A stretch of 64,000 bases of DNA, from positions 1,367,687 through 1,431,686 of the forward strand of contig NZ_VUJV01000001.1 of NCBI RefSeq assembly GCF_008373755.1. The letters run 5' to 3'. The stretch's first letter is position 1; the number at the start of each line of letters is the position of its first letter. Origin of the DNA: Nocardioides humilatus (lineage in GTDB: Bacteria > Actinomycetota > Actinomycetes > Propionibacteriales > Nocardioidaceae). Both the position numbers and the translations under genes were made by a program. Below the pieces are notes generated by a model. It worked only from the letters and a program-made list of their open reading frames with translations. It made no database searches and had not been told where the DNA came from. This document shows positions 8,184 through 16,809 of the stretch, piece after piece.

Positions 8184-9220
8184 CAGCGCTGCACCCCGCC
8201 GCATCGTCCCTTGTCGTCGATGACCCACGGCGTGTAGACGTCGAGGGACTCACCCGGGAGGTCGAGCTTGAGCTTGACCCCGCACAGGTAGAAGTTGAAG
8301 AAGGAGCCGTAGGCGCCCAGTCGTCCGATCTTCCGCAACACCTTCGGATAGACGTCGAGGACCTCCCGGATCTCCGGGGTGTTGGCGTTGATCGCCTTTG
8401 CGAGCTCGCCCATCTGGTCGATGTTGGCCTTGATCCCCGGCCGGATCCGCGCGAGCAGGTCGGCAGTGTCGGCCGCGGCGAGGTTGATCGACTCGAGCGA
8501 GGAGCCGATGGCCTTGCGATCCTTGGCCAGCCCGTGCATCAGGTCGGCCAGGCCGACGACGAGGTTGTCGAGGTCCTGGTGGTGCCCGTCCAGCACGGTG
8601 AGCGCGGACGAGAGGTTGGTGATCGTGTCGCCGATGACCTCGTCACGCTCGGCCAGCCGACCGGTGAACGACCCGACGTTGGCCAGCATCGTCTCGACCG
8701 CCCCCGCCTGACCCTGCGTCACGCTGATGACGTTGGTGGCCAGCTCGTTGACCTCCTCGGCGTCGAGCGCTCGCATCAGGGGGTCGAAGCCCTGGAAGAA
8801 CTGGTCGAGGTCGAGCGCCGGCCGGGTCTGCTCGACCGGGATCCGGGCGCCCTCCGCCAGCTCGGGAGCACGCTTGTCCGCCCCCGGCATCAGATCTAGG
8901 TAGCGGTCGCCGGTCAGGTTGGCGTAGCGAATCCGCGCCTCCGACTCCTCGGTCAGGACCACGTCATCGGCAACGGTGAACCGGACGACGGCACGGTGGG
9001 CGTCCTCGAGCTCGATCTCCTTGACCGTGCCGATGGCCACGCCGTTGCCCCGGACGTCGCTGCCGACGGTGAGGCCCGAGGCGTCGGTGAAGACAGCCTC
9101 GTAGGTGCCGCTCGGCTGGATCCGGACGCGTCCGAAGACGATCCCGACCATGCCGATGAGCAGCCCCATCGTGGTGACGAAGAGAAGGACCTTGAGCAGC
9201 GGTCCGCGGGTGATCCTCAC
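8183..9220 (-). CDS. mceB: MceB-type substrate-binding protein (first mce operon)
   Basis: 345 residues from a GTG start at 9220 that overlaps the mceA stop by 4 bases (GTGA). It has a TM anchor at about 9-27, an MCE domain (GLTVGSDVRGNGVAIG) and the motif NLTGDRYLDL. The C-terminal YGSFFNFYLCGVKLKL segment is diagnostic of MceB and recurs in the second operon as YGSWFNFYVCGAEI. Confidence 0.93.
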   Translation of the reverse strand: MRITRGPLLKVLLFVTTMGLLIGMVGIVFGRVRIQPSGTYEAVFTDASGLTVGSDVRGNGVAIGTVKEIELEDAHRAVVRFTVADDVVLTEESEARIRYANLTGDRYLDLMPGADKRAPELAEGARIPVEQTRPALDLDQFFQGFDPLMRALDAEEVNELATNVISVTQGQAGAVETMLANVGSFTGRLAERDEVIGDTITNLSSALTVLDGHHQDLDNLVVGLADLMHGLAKDRKAIGSSLESINLAAADTADLLARIRPGIKANIDQMGELAKAINANTPEIREVLDVYPKVLRKIGRLGAYGSFFNFYLCGVKLKLDLPGESLDVYTPWVIDDKGRCGGVQR

Positions 9221-10464
9221 TGGCCGGCCTCCTGACGGGCGCTGAGCACGGCATCGAGCACGCCCGCGCCGAACCACGAGTCGAAGAGGTCGGTGTAAAG
9301 CTGGACCGGCGGGTCGCCGAGACCGACCGGGCTGCCGGTGCTGTCCTCGGAATAGGTGCCGGCGAGACCGTCGTCGAAGTTCACGTGGGGGACGTTGGGG
9401 TTGTCGGCCGTCGCCTCGCGGTAGCAGGTCGGTCCCACTCCCGTGACGAGCTTCGGGCGGTTGTCGGCCAGGGTGTAGGGAGCCTGGCCCGGCAGGAAAC
9501 CGGTCCGGGCGTAGAAGTAGTGCTCGCCGCTCTCGTGGCCGTAGAAGTTCTCGTAGGCATGAACGTGCTTGTTGAGCGACTCGATGAGACAGCCGATGGT
9601 CGGCGCATACTCGCGACCGAGCGCCGTGACCGGTCCCCACTGGGCGTTGAACGCGAGCAGCGGCTCCTCCAGCGCCATCAGCAGCGTGGCGGCCTGGTCG
9701 GCGCCCGTGACCGTGCCCTTGAGCAGCCGGTCGAGCTCGCGCTGACGGGCCGACAGGGTGGCACTCGTCGTCGAGAAGTTGTCCCCGATGTCGATGAACT
9801 GCGGGGCGACGTCGGCGTAGGTGTCGAGCACCTGGGGCGAGGTGGCGAGGTCGGTCTCCAGCGCACCGAGGTGCGGCTCGAGCGCCGCCAGGTAGGCATC
9901 CCAGTCCTCGAAGAACTGGCCGAACCGGTCGCCGCGTCCCTGCAGGGCGGTAGCGGCCGTGGTCAGTGTCGCGTTGAGCTTCGCGGGCTGCAGGGCGCGC
10001 AGGACATCGATCCCGTGCGCGAAGACGTCGTTGACCTCGACCGTCACGGCGGTCGCCTCGATCACGTCGCCGTCGGAGATCGCGTCCGTCGCGGTGCGCG
10101 TCTCTGGTGTGCGGAGGTCGACGAACTTCGCACCGAAGACGGTGGTGCCGCGGATGCTCGCGACGACGTCCGACGGCACCAGGTCGGCCTTGTCGGTGTC
10201 GATGGCGACCTCGACGGCCACCCGGCCGTCGTCCTGGAGCTCGGTGTCGCGCACCTCCCCGACAGCGACTCCGGACATCCGGACCCGCGCCCCCTCGTCG
10301 AGGAGCAGGCCGCCGCGGTCGGTCATGACGGTGACCATGACGACATCGGCGAAGACCCGCATGTAGGTGGCGACCAGCAGGCCGGCGGCCAGCACGATGA
10401 TCGCGAGACCGATCGCGCCGAGGCCTTGGGTGTGATGACGCGCGTGCGTCTTGCGAGAACTCAT
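9217..10464 (-). CDS. mceA: MceA-type substrate-binding protein (first mce operon)
   Basis: 415 residues. After a His-containing cytoplasmic head (about 1-14), a TM helix at about 15-34 leads into the MCE domain (GGLLLDEGARVRMSGVAVGEV) and the helical region. The C-terminal third contains YENFYGHESGEHYFYARTGF, which matches MceA-type tails. It follows yrbEB with 4 bases between stop and start. It is expected to be one of six subunits of the extracytoplasmic lipid conduit. Confidence 0.93.
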   Translation of the reverse strand: MSSRKTHARHHTQGLGAIGLAIIVLAAGLLVATYMRVFADVVMVTVMTDRGGLLLDEGARVRMSGVAVGEVRDTELQDDGRVAVEVAIDTDKADLVPSDVVASIRGTTVFGAKFVDLRTPETRTATDAISDGDVIEATAVTVEVNDVFAHGIDVLRALQPAKLNATLTTAATALQGRGDRFGQFFEDWDAYLAALEPHLGALETDLATSPQVLDTYADVAPQFIDIGDNFSTTSATLSARQRELDRLLKGTVTGADQAATLLMALEEPLLAFNAQWGPVTALGREYAPTIGCLIESLNKHVHAYENFYGHESGEHYFYARTGFLPGQAPYTLADNRPKLVTGVGPTCYREATADNPNVPHVNFDDGLAGTYSEDSTGSPVGLGDPPVQLYTDLFDSWFGAGVLDAVLSARQEAGQ

Positions 10465-10468
10465 GACG

Positions 10469-11353
10469 TCACCCGGTGATGTTGAGGCTGTGGGACGTGC
10501 CGTAGAGCGCGAAGCTCAGCAGCATGTCGGCGAACAGGATGGCGATGAGAGAGAGCCGCACCGCGCTGCCGACCGCCTGGCCGACGCCGGCGGGGCCGCC
10601 CTTGGCGTTGTAGCCGTAGTAGCAGCAGACGGCCATGATCACGACGGCCATGCACATGACCTTGATGAAGGACAGCACGATGTCGCCGGGGATCAGGAAC
10701 GTGTTGAAGTAGTGCTGGTAGGCACCGCTTGACTGTCCGAACCCGACGGTGACAACGAGTCGCGTCGCGGCATACGACGCCAGCAACGCGACGGCGTACA
10801 ACGGGACGATCGAGACCAGGCCGGCCACGATCCGGGTGCTGACCAGGTAGGGGATCGACTTGATCGACATCACCTCGAGGGCGTCGATCTCCTCGCTCAC
10901 CCGCATCGCACCCAGCTGTGCGGTGAACCCGGCTCCCACGGTCGCCGTGAGTGCGATGCCGGCCAGGGCCGGCGCAGCGAGCCGGGTGTTGATGTAGGCG
11001 GAGATGAAGCCGCTCAGCGCCTCGACGCCGATGTTGCTCAGTTGCGAGTAGCCCTGGAGGCCGAGCTCGATGCCAGCGAACGCCGTGAGGAACGACACCA
11101 CGACGACGGTCCCGCCGATGAGCGCGATCGCGCCGCTCCCGAAGGCGACGGTGGAGATCAGCCGCAGCACCTCGCGGCGGTAGTGCGTCAGAGCGACCGG
11201 GATCCCCCGGAACGCTGCGATGTAGAAGCGGAACTGCTCACCGCTGTGGAACAGGGTGCGGCCCGGCGTCGTGATGACGCGCTTGAGCGACTCGACCTGC
11301 TTGGCGCGGATCTGCGCGCTGAGGTCGGACCGCTCTTCGGTCATGAGCGCCAT
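10469..11353 (-). CDS. yrbEB: YrbE/MlaE permease B (first mce operon)
   Basis: 294 residues with the MlaE permease fold. The cytoplasmic coupling motif SEEIDALEVMSI, the glycine-rich GAGFTAQLGAMR, and the C-terminal YGYNAKGGPAGVG are all present, with five or six hydrophobic helices. It pairs with YrbEA to form the inner-membrane channel that receives lipid from the Mce hexamer. The ATPase (MceG) is not in this window. One base separates it from the yrbEA stop. An internal ATG at 11344 is an alternative start. Confidence 0.94.
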   Translation of the reverse strand: MALMTEERSDLSAQIRAKQVESLKRVITTPGRTLFHSGEQFRFYIAAFRGIPVALTHYRREVLRLISTVAFGSGAIALIGGTVVVVSFLTAFAGIELGLQGYSQLSNIGVEALSGFISAYINTRLAAPALAGIALTATVGAGFTAQLGAMRVSEEIDALEVMSIKSIPYLVSTRIVAGLVSIVPLYAVALLASYAATRLVVTVGFGQSSGAYQHYFNTFLIPGDIVLSFIKVMCMAVVIMAVCCYYGYNAKGGPAGVGQAVGSAVRLSLIAILFADMLLSFALYGTSHSLNITG

Positions 11354-11354
11354 G

Positions 11355-12119
11355 TCAGCCTCCCAGCTGCAGGTAGACGGTGGTGATGGTCGAGTTGATG
11401 ACCAGGAGGACCATCAGGGTCAGGACGACGGTCTGGTTCACGGCCTCGCCGACGCCCTTCGGCCCGCCCTTGGCATTCATGCCGAGGTAGCAGGCGACAA
11501 GGGCGGCCGCGACACCGAACAGCGCCGTCTTGATGAGCGCCGTGATGAACGATCCGGTGCCCGTGACCAAGGTCAGGTTCGCGACGAAGAGCCCAGGGCT
11601 CGCGCCGCCGAGGGTGACTGCGAAGACATAGGTGCCGATCAGGCCGACCACGCAGACGATGCCGTAGAGGCCGAGCGAGACGACCACGAAGGCGAGGATG
11701 CGCGGTGCCACCAGTCGCTGCATCGGGTCGAGGCCCAAGACCTCCATCGCGTCGAGCTCCTCGCGGATCTTCCGGGCCCCGAGGTCCGCGCAGACTGCGG
11801 TCGCGCCGGCTCCGGCGACCACGAGTACGCTGCAGAACGGCCCGAGCTCCTGGATGACCACCAGGCCCGCGCCGGCTCCCGAGAGGTCGGTCGCGCCGAT
11901 CTCCATCAACAGCTGGTTAATGAAGAACTGGACGACGACCGTGAACGGGATCGTCACGAAGATCGCTGGCAGGAAGGAGACGCTGGCGATGAACACCGTC
12001 TGCTCGAGGAACTCACCGACCGCGAACGGCCTGCGGAACATTGCACGCAGGGAATCCCCGGCGAGGGCGAAGAAGCCCCCCAGGGGCGTCAACTTCGCAC
12101 GTAGGGCGGAAGCAGCCAT
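11355..12119 (-). CDS. yrbEA: YrbE/MlaE permease A (first mce operon, promoter-proximal gene)
   Basis: 254 residues from ATG 12119. GGAG lies 8 bases before this ATG, whereas the GTG six bases further upstream leaves no room for a ribosome-binding site. The MlaE signature REELDAMEVLGLDPMQRLV and the terminal NAKGGPKGVGEAVN motif are present. It is the first gene of a ten-gene transcription unit that ends at 2237. Three copies of the regional palindrome lie in the 130 bases upstream. Confidence 0.94.
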   Translation of the reverse strand: MAASALRAKLTPLGGFFALAGDSLRAMFRRPFAVGEFLEQTVFIASVSFLPAIFVTIPFTVVVQFFINQLLMEIGATDLSGAGAGLVVIQELGPFCSVLVVAGAGATAVCADLGARKIREELDAMEVLGLDPMQRLVAPRILAFVVVSLGLYGIVCVVGLIGTYVFAVTLGGASPGLFVANLTLVTGTGSFITALIKTALFGVAAALVACYLGMNAKGGPKGVGEAVNQTVVLTLMVLLVINSTITTVYLQLGG

Positions 12120-12138
12120 TCTCACGTCTCCGATGGAT

Positions 12139-12161
12139 TATTGCGACGGTCAGACTCAATA
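12139..12161. promoter_or_regulatory. Putative operator (site 3), proximal to yrbEA
   Basis: TATTGC-N11-TCAATA, with GAC and GAC-type inner halves. This strong match lies 20 bases upstream of the yrbEA start. Confidence 0.65.
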
Positions 12162-12204
12162 CTAAACGAGGACACGTGATGTGCGTTACCCCTCGGCGGA
12201 ACTT

Positions 12205-12227
12205 TTTTGAGACGGGATGGCTCAATC
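12205..12227. promoter_or_regulatory. Putative operator (site 4), upstream of yrbEA
   Basis: TTTTGA-N11-TCAATC, with a perfect left half TTTTGAGAC. It is the second of three copies ahead of the first mce operon. Confidence 0.6.
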
Positions 12228-12228
12228 A

Positions 12229-12251
12229 GTGTGAGACGAGCCATCTCGAAA
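12229..12251. promoter_or_regulatory. Putative weak operator (site 5), upstream of yrbEA
   Basis: GTGTGA-N11-TCGAAA (inner GAGAC kept). It follows site 4 with exactly 24 bases between repeat starts, so the two could be bound by side-by-side dimers. It ends two bases before the fadE stop codon. Confidence 0.4.
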
Positions 12252-12253
12252 CG

Positions 12254-13423
12254 TCAAGAGCGGGCAGGGCGCAGTCCGAAAGTGGACGAGATGATGTCGC
12301 GCTGGATCTCGTTGGTGCCGGCGTAGATGGTCGCCGGGATCGCGAGCCGCAGGTGTCGCTCCATGTCGAACTCGAGCGTGTAGCCGTAGCCGCCCATGAG
12401 CTGGACGCCCTCGAGGGCGACCTGCTTGGCGGTCTCGGTGACCTTCACCTTGGCCATCGACGTGGCCCGGATCAGCGACTCGGGCGAGCCCTCGTTGGCG
12501 GCGACCCGCCGAGCCGTGTCGTAGGTCAGTGCACGCGCGGCCTCGATCTCGATCGCCAGGTCGGCGATGCGGTGACGGACCGCCTGGAACGAGCCGATCG
12601 GGGCGCCGAACTGCTCACGCTGCCGCAGGTAGGCGAGCAGGTCGTCGAACGAGCGCTGCGCCATGCCGAGCCCCTGGGCAGCACACACGATGCGCTCGCC
12701 GTTCAGGCCGGACATCACCTGCTTCCAGGCACCGCCCTCCTCGCCGACGATCGCCGAGGCCGGGACCTCGACGTCGGTGAAGTAGAGGTCGTTGACCTCG
12801 GCGCCGCCACCCATGGTCAGGATCGGACGGATCTCCAGGCCAGGAGTGTCGGCCGGGACCTCGAACATGGTGAGGCCGTCGTGCGGACGGTCGCCGCGGC
12901 CGGTGCGGGCGACCAGGAGGATCTTGGAGGCGAACTGGGCATCCGAGCACCAGGTCTTCTGACCGTTGATCCGGAAGACGTCGCCGTCGCGCTCAGCGCG
13001 GCAGGAGATGGCCGCGGCGTCCGACCCGGCGCCGGGCTCGGAGATGCTGATCGACATCACCTCGCCCTCGCAGATGGCTCCGAGCACGTCCTTCTTCTGC
13101 TGCTCGGTCGCGTAGCGCTTGTAGACACCGGCGACGGTGTGCGAGGTGCCGGCGCCGTGGACCGGCACCATGCCGCGCCACAGCTCCTCGAACAGGACGA
13201 CCTGCTCGATGATGCCGCCACCGCTGCCGCCGTACTCCTCGGGCATCGAGACGCCGAGGTAGCCCGCCTGGGCGAGCTTCTTGTAGAGGCCGGCGTCGTG
13301 CTGCTCCTTGTTGCCGTCCGTCAGCGCGGCCCGCTGCTCGTGCGTCCCGCACTCACGGGCGGCGAACTGCCGCACCGCCGCCGCGAACTCTTCCTGCTCC
13401 TCGGTGAAACCGCGCACGCTCAT
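12254..13423 (-). CDS. Acyl-CoA dehydrogenase
   Basis: 389 residues, the usual length for the family. Substrate/FAD motifs are intact: SEPGAGSDAA (FAD), the RQREQFGAPIG segment (RxxFG), GGYGYTLEFDMERH and the catalytic glutamate in YAGTNEIQRDI. It should introduce the alpha-beta double bond in an acyl-CoA, feeding the enoyl-CoA hydratase encoded just upstream. The ATG at 13423 has AAAGGAA in front. An ATG at 13462 overlaps the hydratase stop (ATGA) and is the main alternative start. Confidence 0.92.
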   Translation of the reverse strand: MSVRGFTEEQEEFAAAVRQFAARECGTHEQRAALTDGNKEQHDAGLYKKLAQAGYLGVSMPEEYGGSGGGIIEQVVLFEELWRGMVPVHGAGTSHTVAGVYKRYATEQQKKDVLGAICEGEVMSISISEPGAGSDAAAISCRAERDGDVFRINGQKTWCSDAQFASKILLVARTGRGDRPHDGLTMFEVPADTPGLEIRPILTMGGGAEVNDLYFTDVEVPASAIVGEEGGAWKQVMSGLNGERIVCAAQGLGMAQRSFDDLLAYLRQREQFGAPIGSFQAVRHRIADLAIEIEAARALTYDTARRVAANEGSPESLIRATSMAKVKVTETAKQVALEGVQLMGGYGYTLEFDMERHLRLAIPATIYAGTNEIQRDIISSTFGLRPARS

Positions 13424-13458
13424 TGCAGATCTGTTCCTTTGATTGGTCATCTGATCGG

Positions 13459-14232
13459 TCATCGTCCGGACCAGCGCGGGGCGCGGCGCTCGATGAACGC
13501 CGTCATGCCCTCGACCCGGTCCTCGCTGGCGAACGCCAGCTCCATCAGCTTTCGCTCGGCGAGCATCCCGACGCCGAGCGGTCCGTCCTCGGCGGCGAGC
13601 ACCGCCCGCTTCGCGAGACGTACGGCGAGCGGCGGGCCCGCGGCGATCTGGGTGGCGAGGTCGATCGCGGCGTCGCGCCACTCGTCGACGCCGACCACAC
13701 GGTTCACGAAGCCCATCGCTTGCGCCTCGGCCGCGGTGACGGCGCAGCCGGTCAGGACCAGCTCCATCGCGCGGTGCTTGCCGACGGTGCGGGCGAGCCG
13801 CTGCGTGCCACCGCCGCCGGGGAGGATGCCGACCTTGATCTCCGCCTGCGAGAAGGACGCGCCTTCCGACGCGACGACGAGGTCGCAGGCGAGCGCGAGC
13901 TCGCACCCGCCGCCGAAGGCCCAGCCGGAGACGGCCGCGACCATCGGCACCTCGATCTCGGCCAAGCGCATCCAGAACCGGCTGGCCGGAGCGGTGAGCA
14001 CGTCGTGGAGCGGGCGGTCGCGCATGCCCTTGATGTCAGCGCCGGCGACGAACGCCCGCTCGTGCCCAGCGATCACGACGGCGCCGACCGTGGGGTCGGC
14101 GTCGGCGGTCCGCAGCGCGGCGAGCAGCTCGTCCATCAGCTCCGGTGAGAGGGCGTTGAGCTGGTCGGGCCGGTTCAGCTGGAGCACGACGACCCGCTCG
14201 CGTCGTTCGACCAGGACCCCTGGCTCCGACAT
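13459..14232 (-). CDS. Enoyl-CoA hydratase/isomerase family protein
   Basis: 257 residues with the crotonase fold. The oxyanion-hole region (FVAGADIKGM) is present, as are both catalytic glutamates of classical hydratases (GGGCE and FSQAE), so water addition to an enoyl-CoA is plausible. The ATG at 14232 follows GGGAGGG at good spacing. It is transcribed with the acyl-CoA dehydrogenase downstream and is divergent from a second one. The regional palindrome lies in the shared promoter. Confidence 0.92.
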   Translation of the reverse strand: MSEPGVLVERRERVVVLQLNRPDQLNALSPELMDELLAALRTADADPTVGAVVIAGHERAFVAGADIKGMRDRPLHDVLTAPASRFWMRLAEIEVPMVAAVSGWAFGGGCELALACDLVVASEGASFSQAEIKVGILPGGGGTQRLARTVGKHRAMELVLTGCAVTAAEAQAMGFVNRVVGVDEWRDAAIDLATQIAAGPPLAVRLAKRAVLAAEDGPLGVGMLAERKLMELAFASEDRVEGMTAFIERRAPRWSGR

Positions 14233-14253
14233 CGACCCTCCCGCGGACTTGTT

Positions 14254-14276
14254 TATTGAACCTGACTGTCTCAATA
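14254..14276. promoter_or_regulatory. Putative operator (site 6) between divergent catabolic genes
   Basis: TATTGA-N11-TCAATA, a perfect outer palindrome with inner GTC on the right. It sits 22 bases from the hydratase start and 46 bases from the dehydrogenase start, so one site could control both directions. Confidence 0.7.
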
Positions 14277-14321
14277 CTAGGAACCAACGCAACGAGCCGT
14301 CAACCGGCAGGAGGAACGCCC

Positions 14322-15449
14322 ATGCTGACCCGATCGATCTTCGACACCACGCATGACGATTTCCGCGCGAAGGTGCGGGCCTTCCTGCACGACGAGGTCG
14401 TGCCGGAATACGACGACTGGTGCACCGAGGGTCGCCCGTCGGCCCGCTTCTGGAAGGGCGTCGGTGCGCTCGGCGTGCTGGGCATCGGCGTCCCCGAGGA
14501 GTACGGCGGCCTGGCCGGGTCCGACTTCCGCCACAGCGTGGTGGTCACCGAGGAGATCCAGCGCCTCGGGCTGGCGATCGGCGGCCTGCGGGTCCACACC
14601 GACATCTGCGTGCCCTACCTGCTGCACCACGCGTCGGAGGAGCAGCGACGTCGCTGGCTGCCCTCGATGTGCGCCGGCGAGACCGTCGTCGCCCTCGGGC
14701 TGTCCGAGCCCGGCGCCGGCTCGGACCTCAAGGCGATGACGACCCGCGCCGAGCGCGACGGCGACCACTACGTCGTCAACGGAGCGAAGACCTTCATCTC
14801 CAACGGAGCCTCGGCCGACCTCCTCATCCTCGCCGTCAAGACCGACCCTGCCGCGGGCCGCGACGGCATCAGCCTGCTGCTCGTCGACACCTCCACGCCG
14901 GGCTTCGAGCGCGGCCGCAAGCTCGACAAGCTCGGACTCAAGGCCCAGGACCTCGCCGAGCTCTCCTTCACCGACATGCGCGTGCCCGTGGACTGCCTGC
15001 TCGGCGAGGAGAACCAGGGCTTCCGCTACCTGACCAGCAACCTCGCCCACGAGCGGCTCTCGATCGCGGTCAACTCGCAGGCCGCCGCGGCCGCCGCTGT
15101 CGCGTGGACGGTCGAGGACCTCGCCGGTACCGGTGCTGGCCAGGAGGCGAAATTCACCCTCGCTGCCTGCGCGACCGAGGTCGCCGCCGGCCAGGCGCTC
15201 ATCGACCAGGCCATCACCCTGCACGTCGCCGACGAGCTCGGCGTCGCCGAGGCGGCCCTGGCCAAGCTCTTCTGCACCGAGCTGCAGGGGCGCGTGGTCG
15301 ACCGCTGCCTGTCCGTCTCCGACCCGGCCACCGCCTACGGCAGCGACTCCAAGATCGGCCACGCCTACCTCGACGGCCGGGTGAGCCGGATCTACGCGGG
15401 ATCGAGCGAGATCATGAAGGTGATCGTCGCCCAGAGCCTCGGGCTCTGA
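14322..15449 (+). CDS. Acyl-CoA dehydrogenase lacking the RxxFG segment
   Basis: 375 residues, starting MLTRSIFDTT after an AGGAGG site. It has GLSEPGAGSDLKAM, the FISNGASADL segment and the catalytic glutamate in YAGSSEIMKV. In most family members the helix after the ER motif reads ...RKAFGxPIGSFQ. Here the stretch from about residue 265 goes from VAWTVEDLAG straight to EAKFTLAACATEV, so the FAD-contacting RxxFG motif is absent. It is probably still folded but may differ in FAD or substrate binding. Confidence 0.88.
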   Translation: MLTRSIFDTTHDDFRAKVRAFLHDEVVPEYDDWCTEGRPSARFWKGVGALGVLGIGVPEEYGGLAGSDFRHSVVVTEEIQRLGLAIGGLRVHTDICVPYLLHHASEEQRRRWLPSMCAGETVVALGLSEPGAGSDLKAMTTRAERDGDHYVVNGAKTFISNGASADLLILAVKTDPAAGRDGISLLLVDTSTPGFERGRKLDKLGLKAQDLAELSFTDMRVPVDCLLGEENQGFRYLTSNLAHERLSIAVNSQAAAAAAVAWTVEDLAGTGAGQEAKFTLAACATEVAAGQALIDQAITLHVADELGVAEAALAKLFCTELQGRVVDRCLSVSDPATAYGSDSKIGHAYLDGRVSRIYAGSSEIMKVIVAQSLGL

Positions 15450-15452
15450 GCC

Positions 15453-16250
15453 TCACCGCCCGGCGAAGCGGGGGCTGCGCCGCTCCCGGAAGGACGCGAC
15501 ACCCTCGAGCAGGTCCTCGCTGGCGAGGGTCTGCTCCTCGTAGGCGAGGGCGAGGTCGACGACCTCGGCCGCACGCAGGCGCGAGACCTGGTTGAGGGCG
15601 CGCTTGGTCCCCTGGACCGCGAGCGGCGCCAGCGCGGCGATGCGGCGAGCGATCTCGAGCGCAGCAGGGTGCGCCTCGTCCGGGGACTCCACCAGGTCGG
15701 TGACGACCCCGAGCCGGAGCGCGGTCTCCGCATCGATCGGGTCGCCCGTCAGGAGGTGGCGCCGTGCGCGGGTCATGCCCATCGCCTCCGGCCACACCAG
15801 GCAGCCACCGTCGCCGGCGACCAGGCCGATCGCGACGTGGGTGTCGGCGAGCACAGCCGGCCGTGCGGCCACCACGGCGTCGCACAGCATCGCGACCGTG
15901 GCGCCGAGCCCGATCGCCGCGCCCTGCACCGCCACGACGACCGGTTGCGGGAGCGCGAGGAAGGCGTCGAGGAGGGCGCGAGCGTCGCCGATGATCGACC
16001 GTCGTACGTCGGCGTCCTTGTGCGCTGCCTCCATCAGCTCGAAGTCACCGCCGGCCGAGAACGCCTTGCCCGTGGAGGCCAGGACGACGGCGCGCACCGA
16101 GGTGTCAGCGGCGATGTCGCGGAGGGCACGGGTCAGCTCGTGGTGGAGCTCAGGGTCGAACCGGTTCATCAGCTCGGGCCGCGACAGCACGATCTCGCAG
16201 ACCCCGTCATCGCCGGTGGTCAGCTGCAGCGTCTGGTAGCCGGAAGTCAT
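15453..16250 (-). CDS. Crotonase-superfamily protein without the hydratase glutamates
   Basis: 265 residues with a clear crotonase fold (FSAGGDFELM oxyanion-hole loop, CDAVVAARPA). At the two positions that carry catalytic Glu in enoyl-CoA hydratase, this protein has Thr (GLGATVAML) and His (ADTHVAIG). A simple hydratase role is therefore unlikely; isomerase, thioesterase-like or retro-reactions are possible. It converges on the acyl-CoA dehydrogenase (3 bases between the two stops) and is divergent from a thioesterase gene. Confidence 0.85.
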   Translation of the reverse strand: MTSGYQTLQLTTGDDGVCEIVLSRPELMNRFDPELHHELTRALRDIAADTSVRAVVLASTGKAFSAGGDFELMEAAHKDADVRRSIIGDARALLDAFLALPQPVVVAVQGAAIGLGATVAMLCDAVVAARPAVLADTHVAIGLVAGDGGCLVWPEAMGMTRARRHLLTGDPIDAETALRLGVVTDLVESPDEAHPAALEIARRIAALAPLAVQGTKRALNQVSRLRAAEVVDLALAYEEQTLASEDLLEGVASFRERRSPRFAGR

Positions 16251-16292
16251 CGCATGCCCCTTCGTCAGTGCCTCTTGTCGTCGTACCGCTAT

Positions 16293-16315
16293 TATTGCGA
16301 CACTAAGGATCAATA
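16293..16315. promoter_or_regulatory. Putative operator (site 7) in divergent promoter
   Basis: TATTGC-N11-TCAATA, identical in its outer arms to site 3. It lies 24 bases before the thioesterase start and 43 bases before the crotonase start. Confidence 0.68.
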
Positions 16316-16338
16316 AGCAATCGCACCCGAGGAGCCCC

Positions 16339-16809
16339 ATGGACACGACCGCTGGGATGCGCACCATCCCGCGTCACGAGGACTCCGACGACGCCTGGCG
16401 CGCCTGGGCCGACAGCTACCCGTCCTTTTCCTCGGCGGGACTCCGCTGCATCGAGATCGTCGGCCCGACGGCCGTCTTCGAGTTCTCGGAGACCGCCTTC
16501 CCTCTCAACCCCAACGGTGCCGTCAACGGCGGCGTCGTCGCGCTGGCCGTCGACCAGATCATGGGCGTGCTCGGCGCGCGGATCGCGCCGACCGGCTCGA
16601 TGCCGGTGACCGCCGTGCTCCAGGTGCAGTACCACGCGCCTGCCCTGCCGCCACTGCGGATGGAGGCGCGCGCGATCCAGAACGGCCGGGCCCTGCAAGC
16701 GATCGAGGTCGTCGTCCACGACGCGCTCGGGCGCAGGTGCTCCACCGCGACGGGGACCATGGCGATCGGCCGCCTGGAGCAGCGGATCGCGCCGGCGGCG
16801 CGGGCGTGA
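16339..16809 (+). CDS. PaaI-type hotdog thioesterase
   Basis: 156 residues with the hotdog core. NPNGAVNGGVVALAVDQ corresponds to the helix with the catalytic residues of the PaaI/4HBT family (N/HGG...D). It should hydrolyse an acyl- or aryl-CoA thioester, recycling CoA in the adjacent beta-oxidation steps. Its stop overlaps the following hydrolase start (GTGA), so both are co-translated. Confidence 0.85.
   Translation: MDTTAGMRTIPRHEDSDDAWRAWADSYPSFSSAGLRCIEIVGPTAVFEFSETAFPLNPNGAVNGGVVALAVDQIMGVLGARIAPTGSMPVTAVLQVQYHAPALPPLRMEARAIQNGRALQAIEVVVHDALGRRCSTATGTMAIGRLEQRIAPAARA

Noticed and set aside
12041-14356. 771-residue plus-strand open frame
   Set aside because: It is antisense to the acyl-CoA dehydrogenase and enoyl-CoA hydratase, which have full domain signatures on the minus strand.
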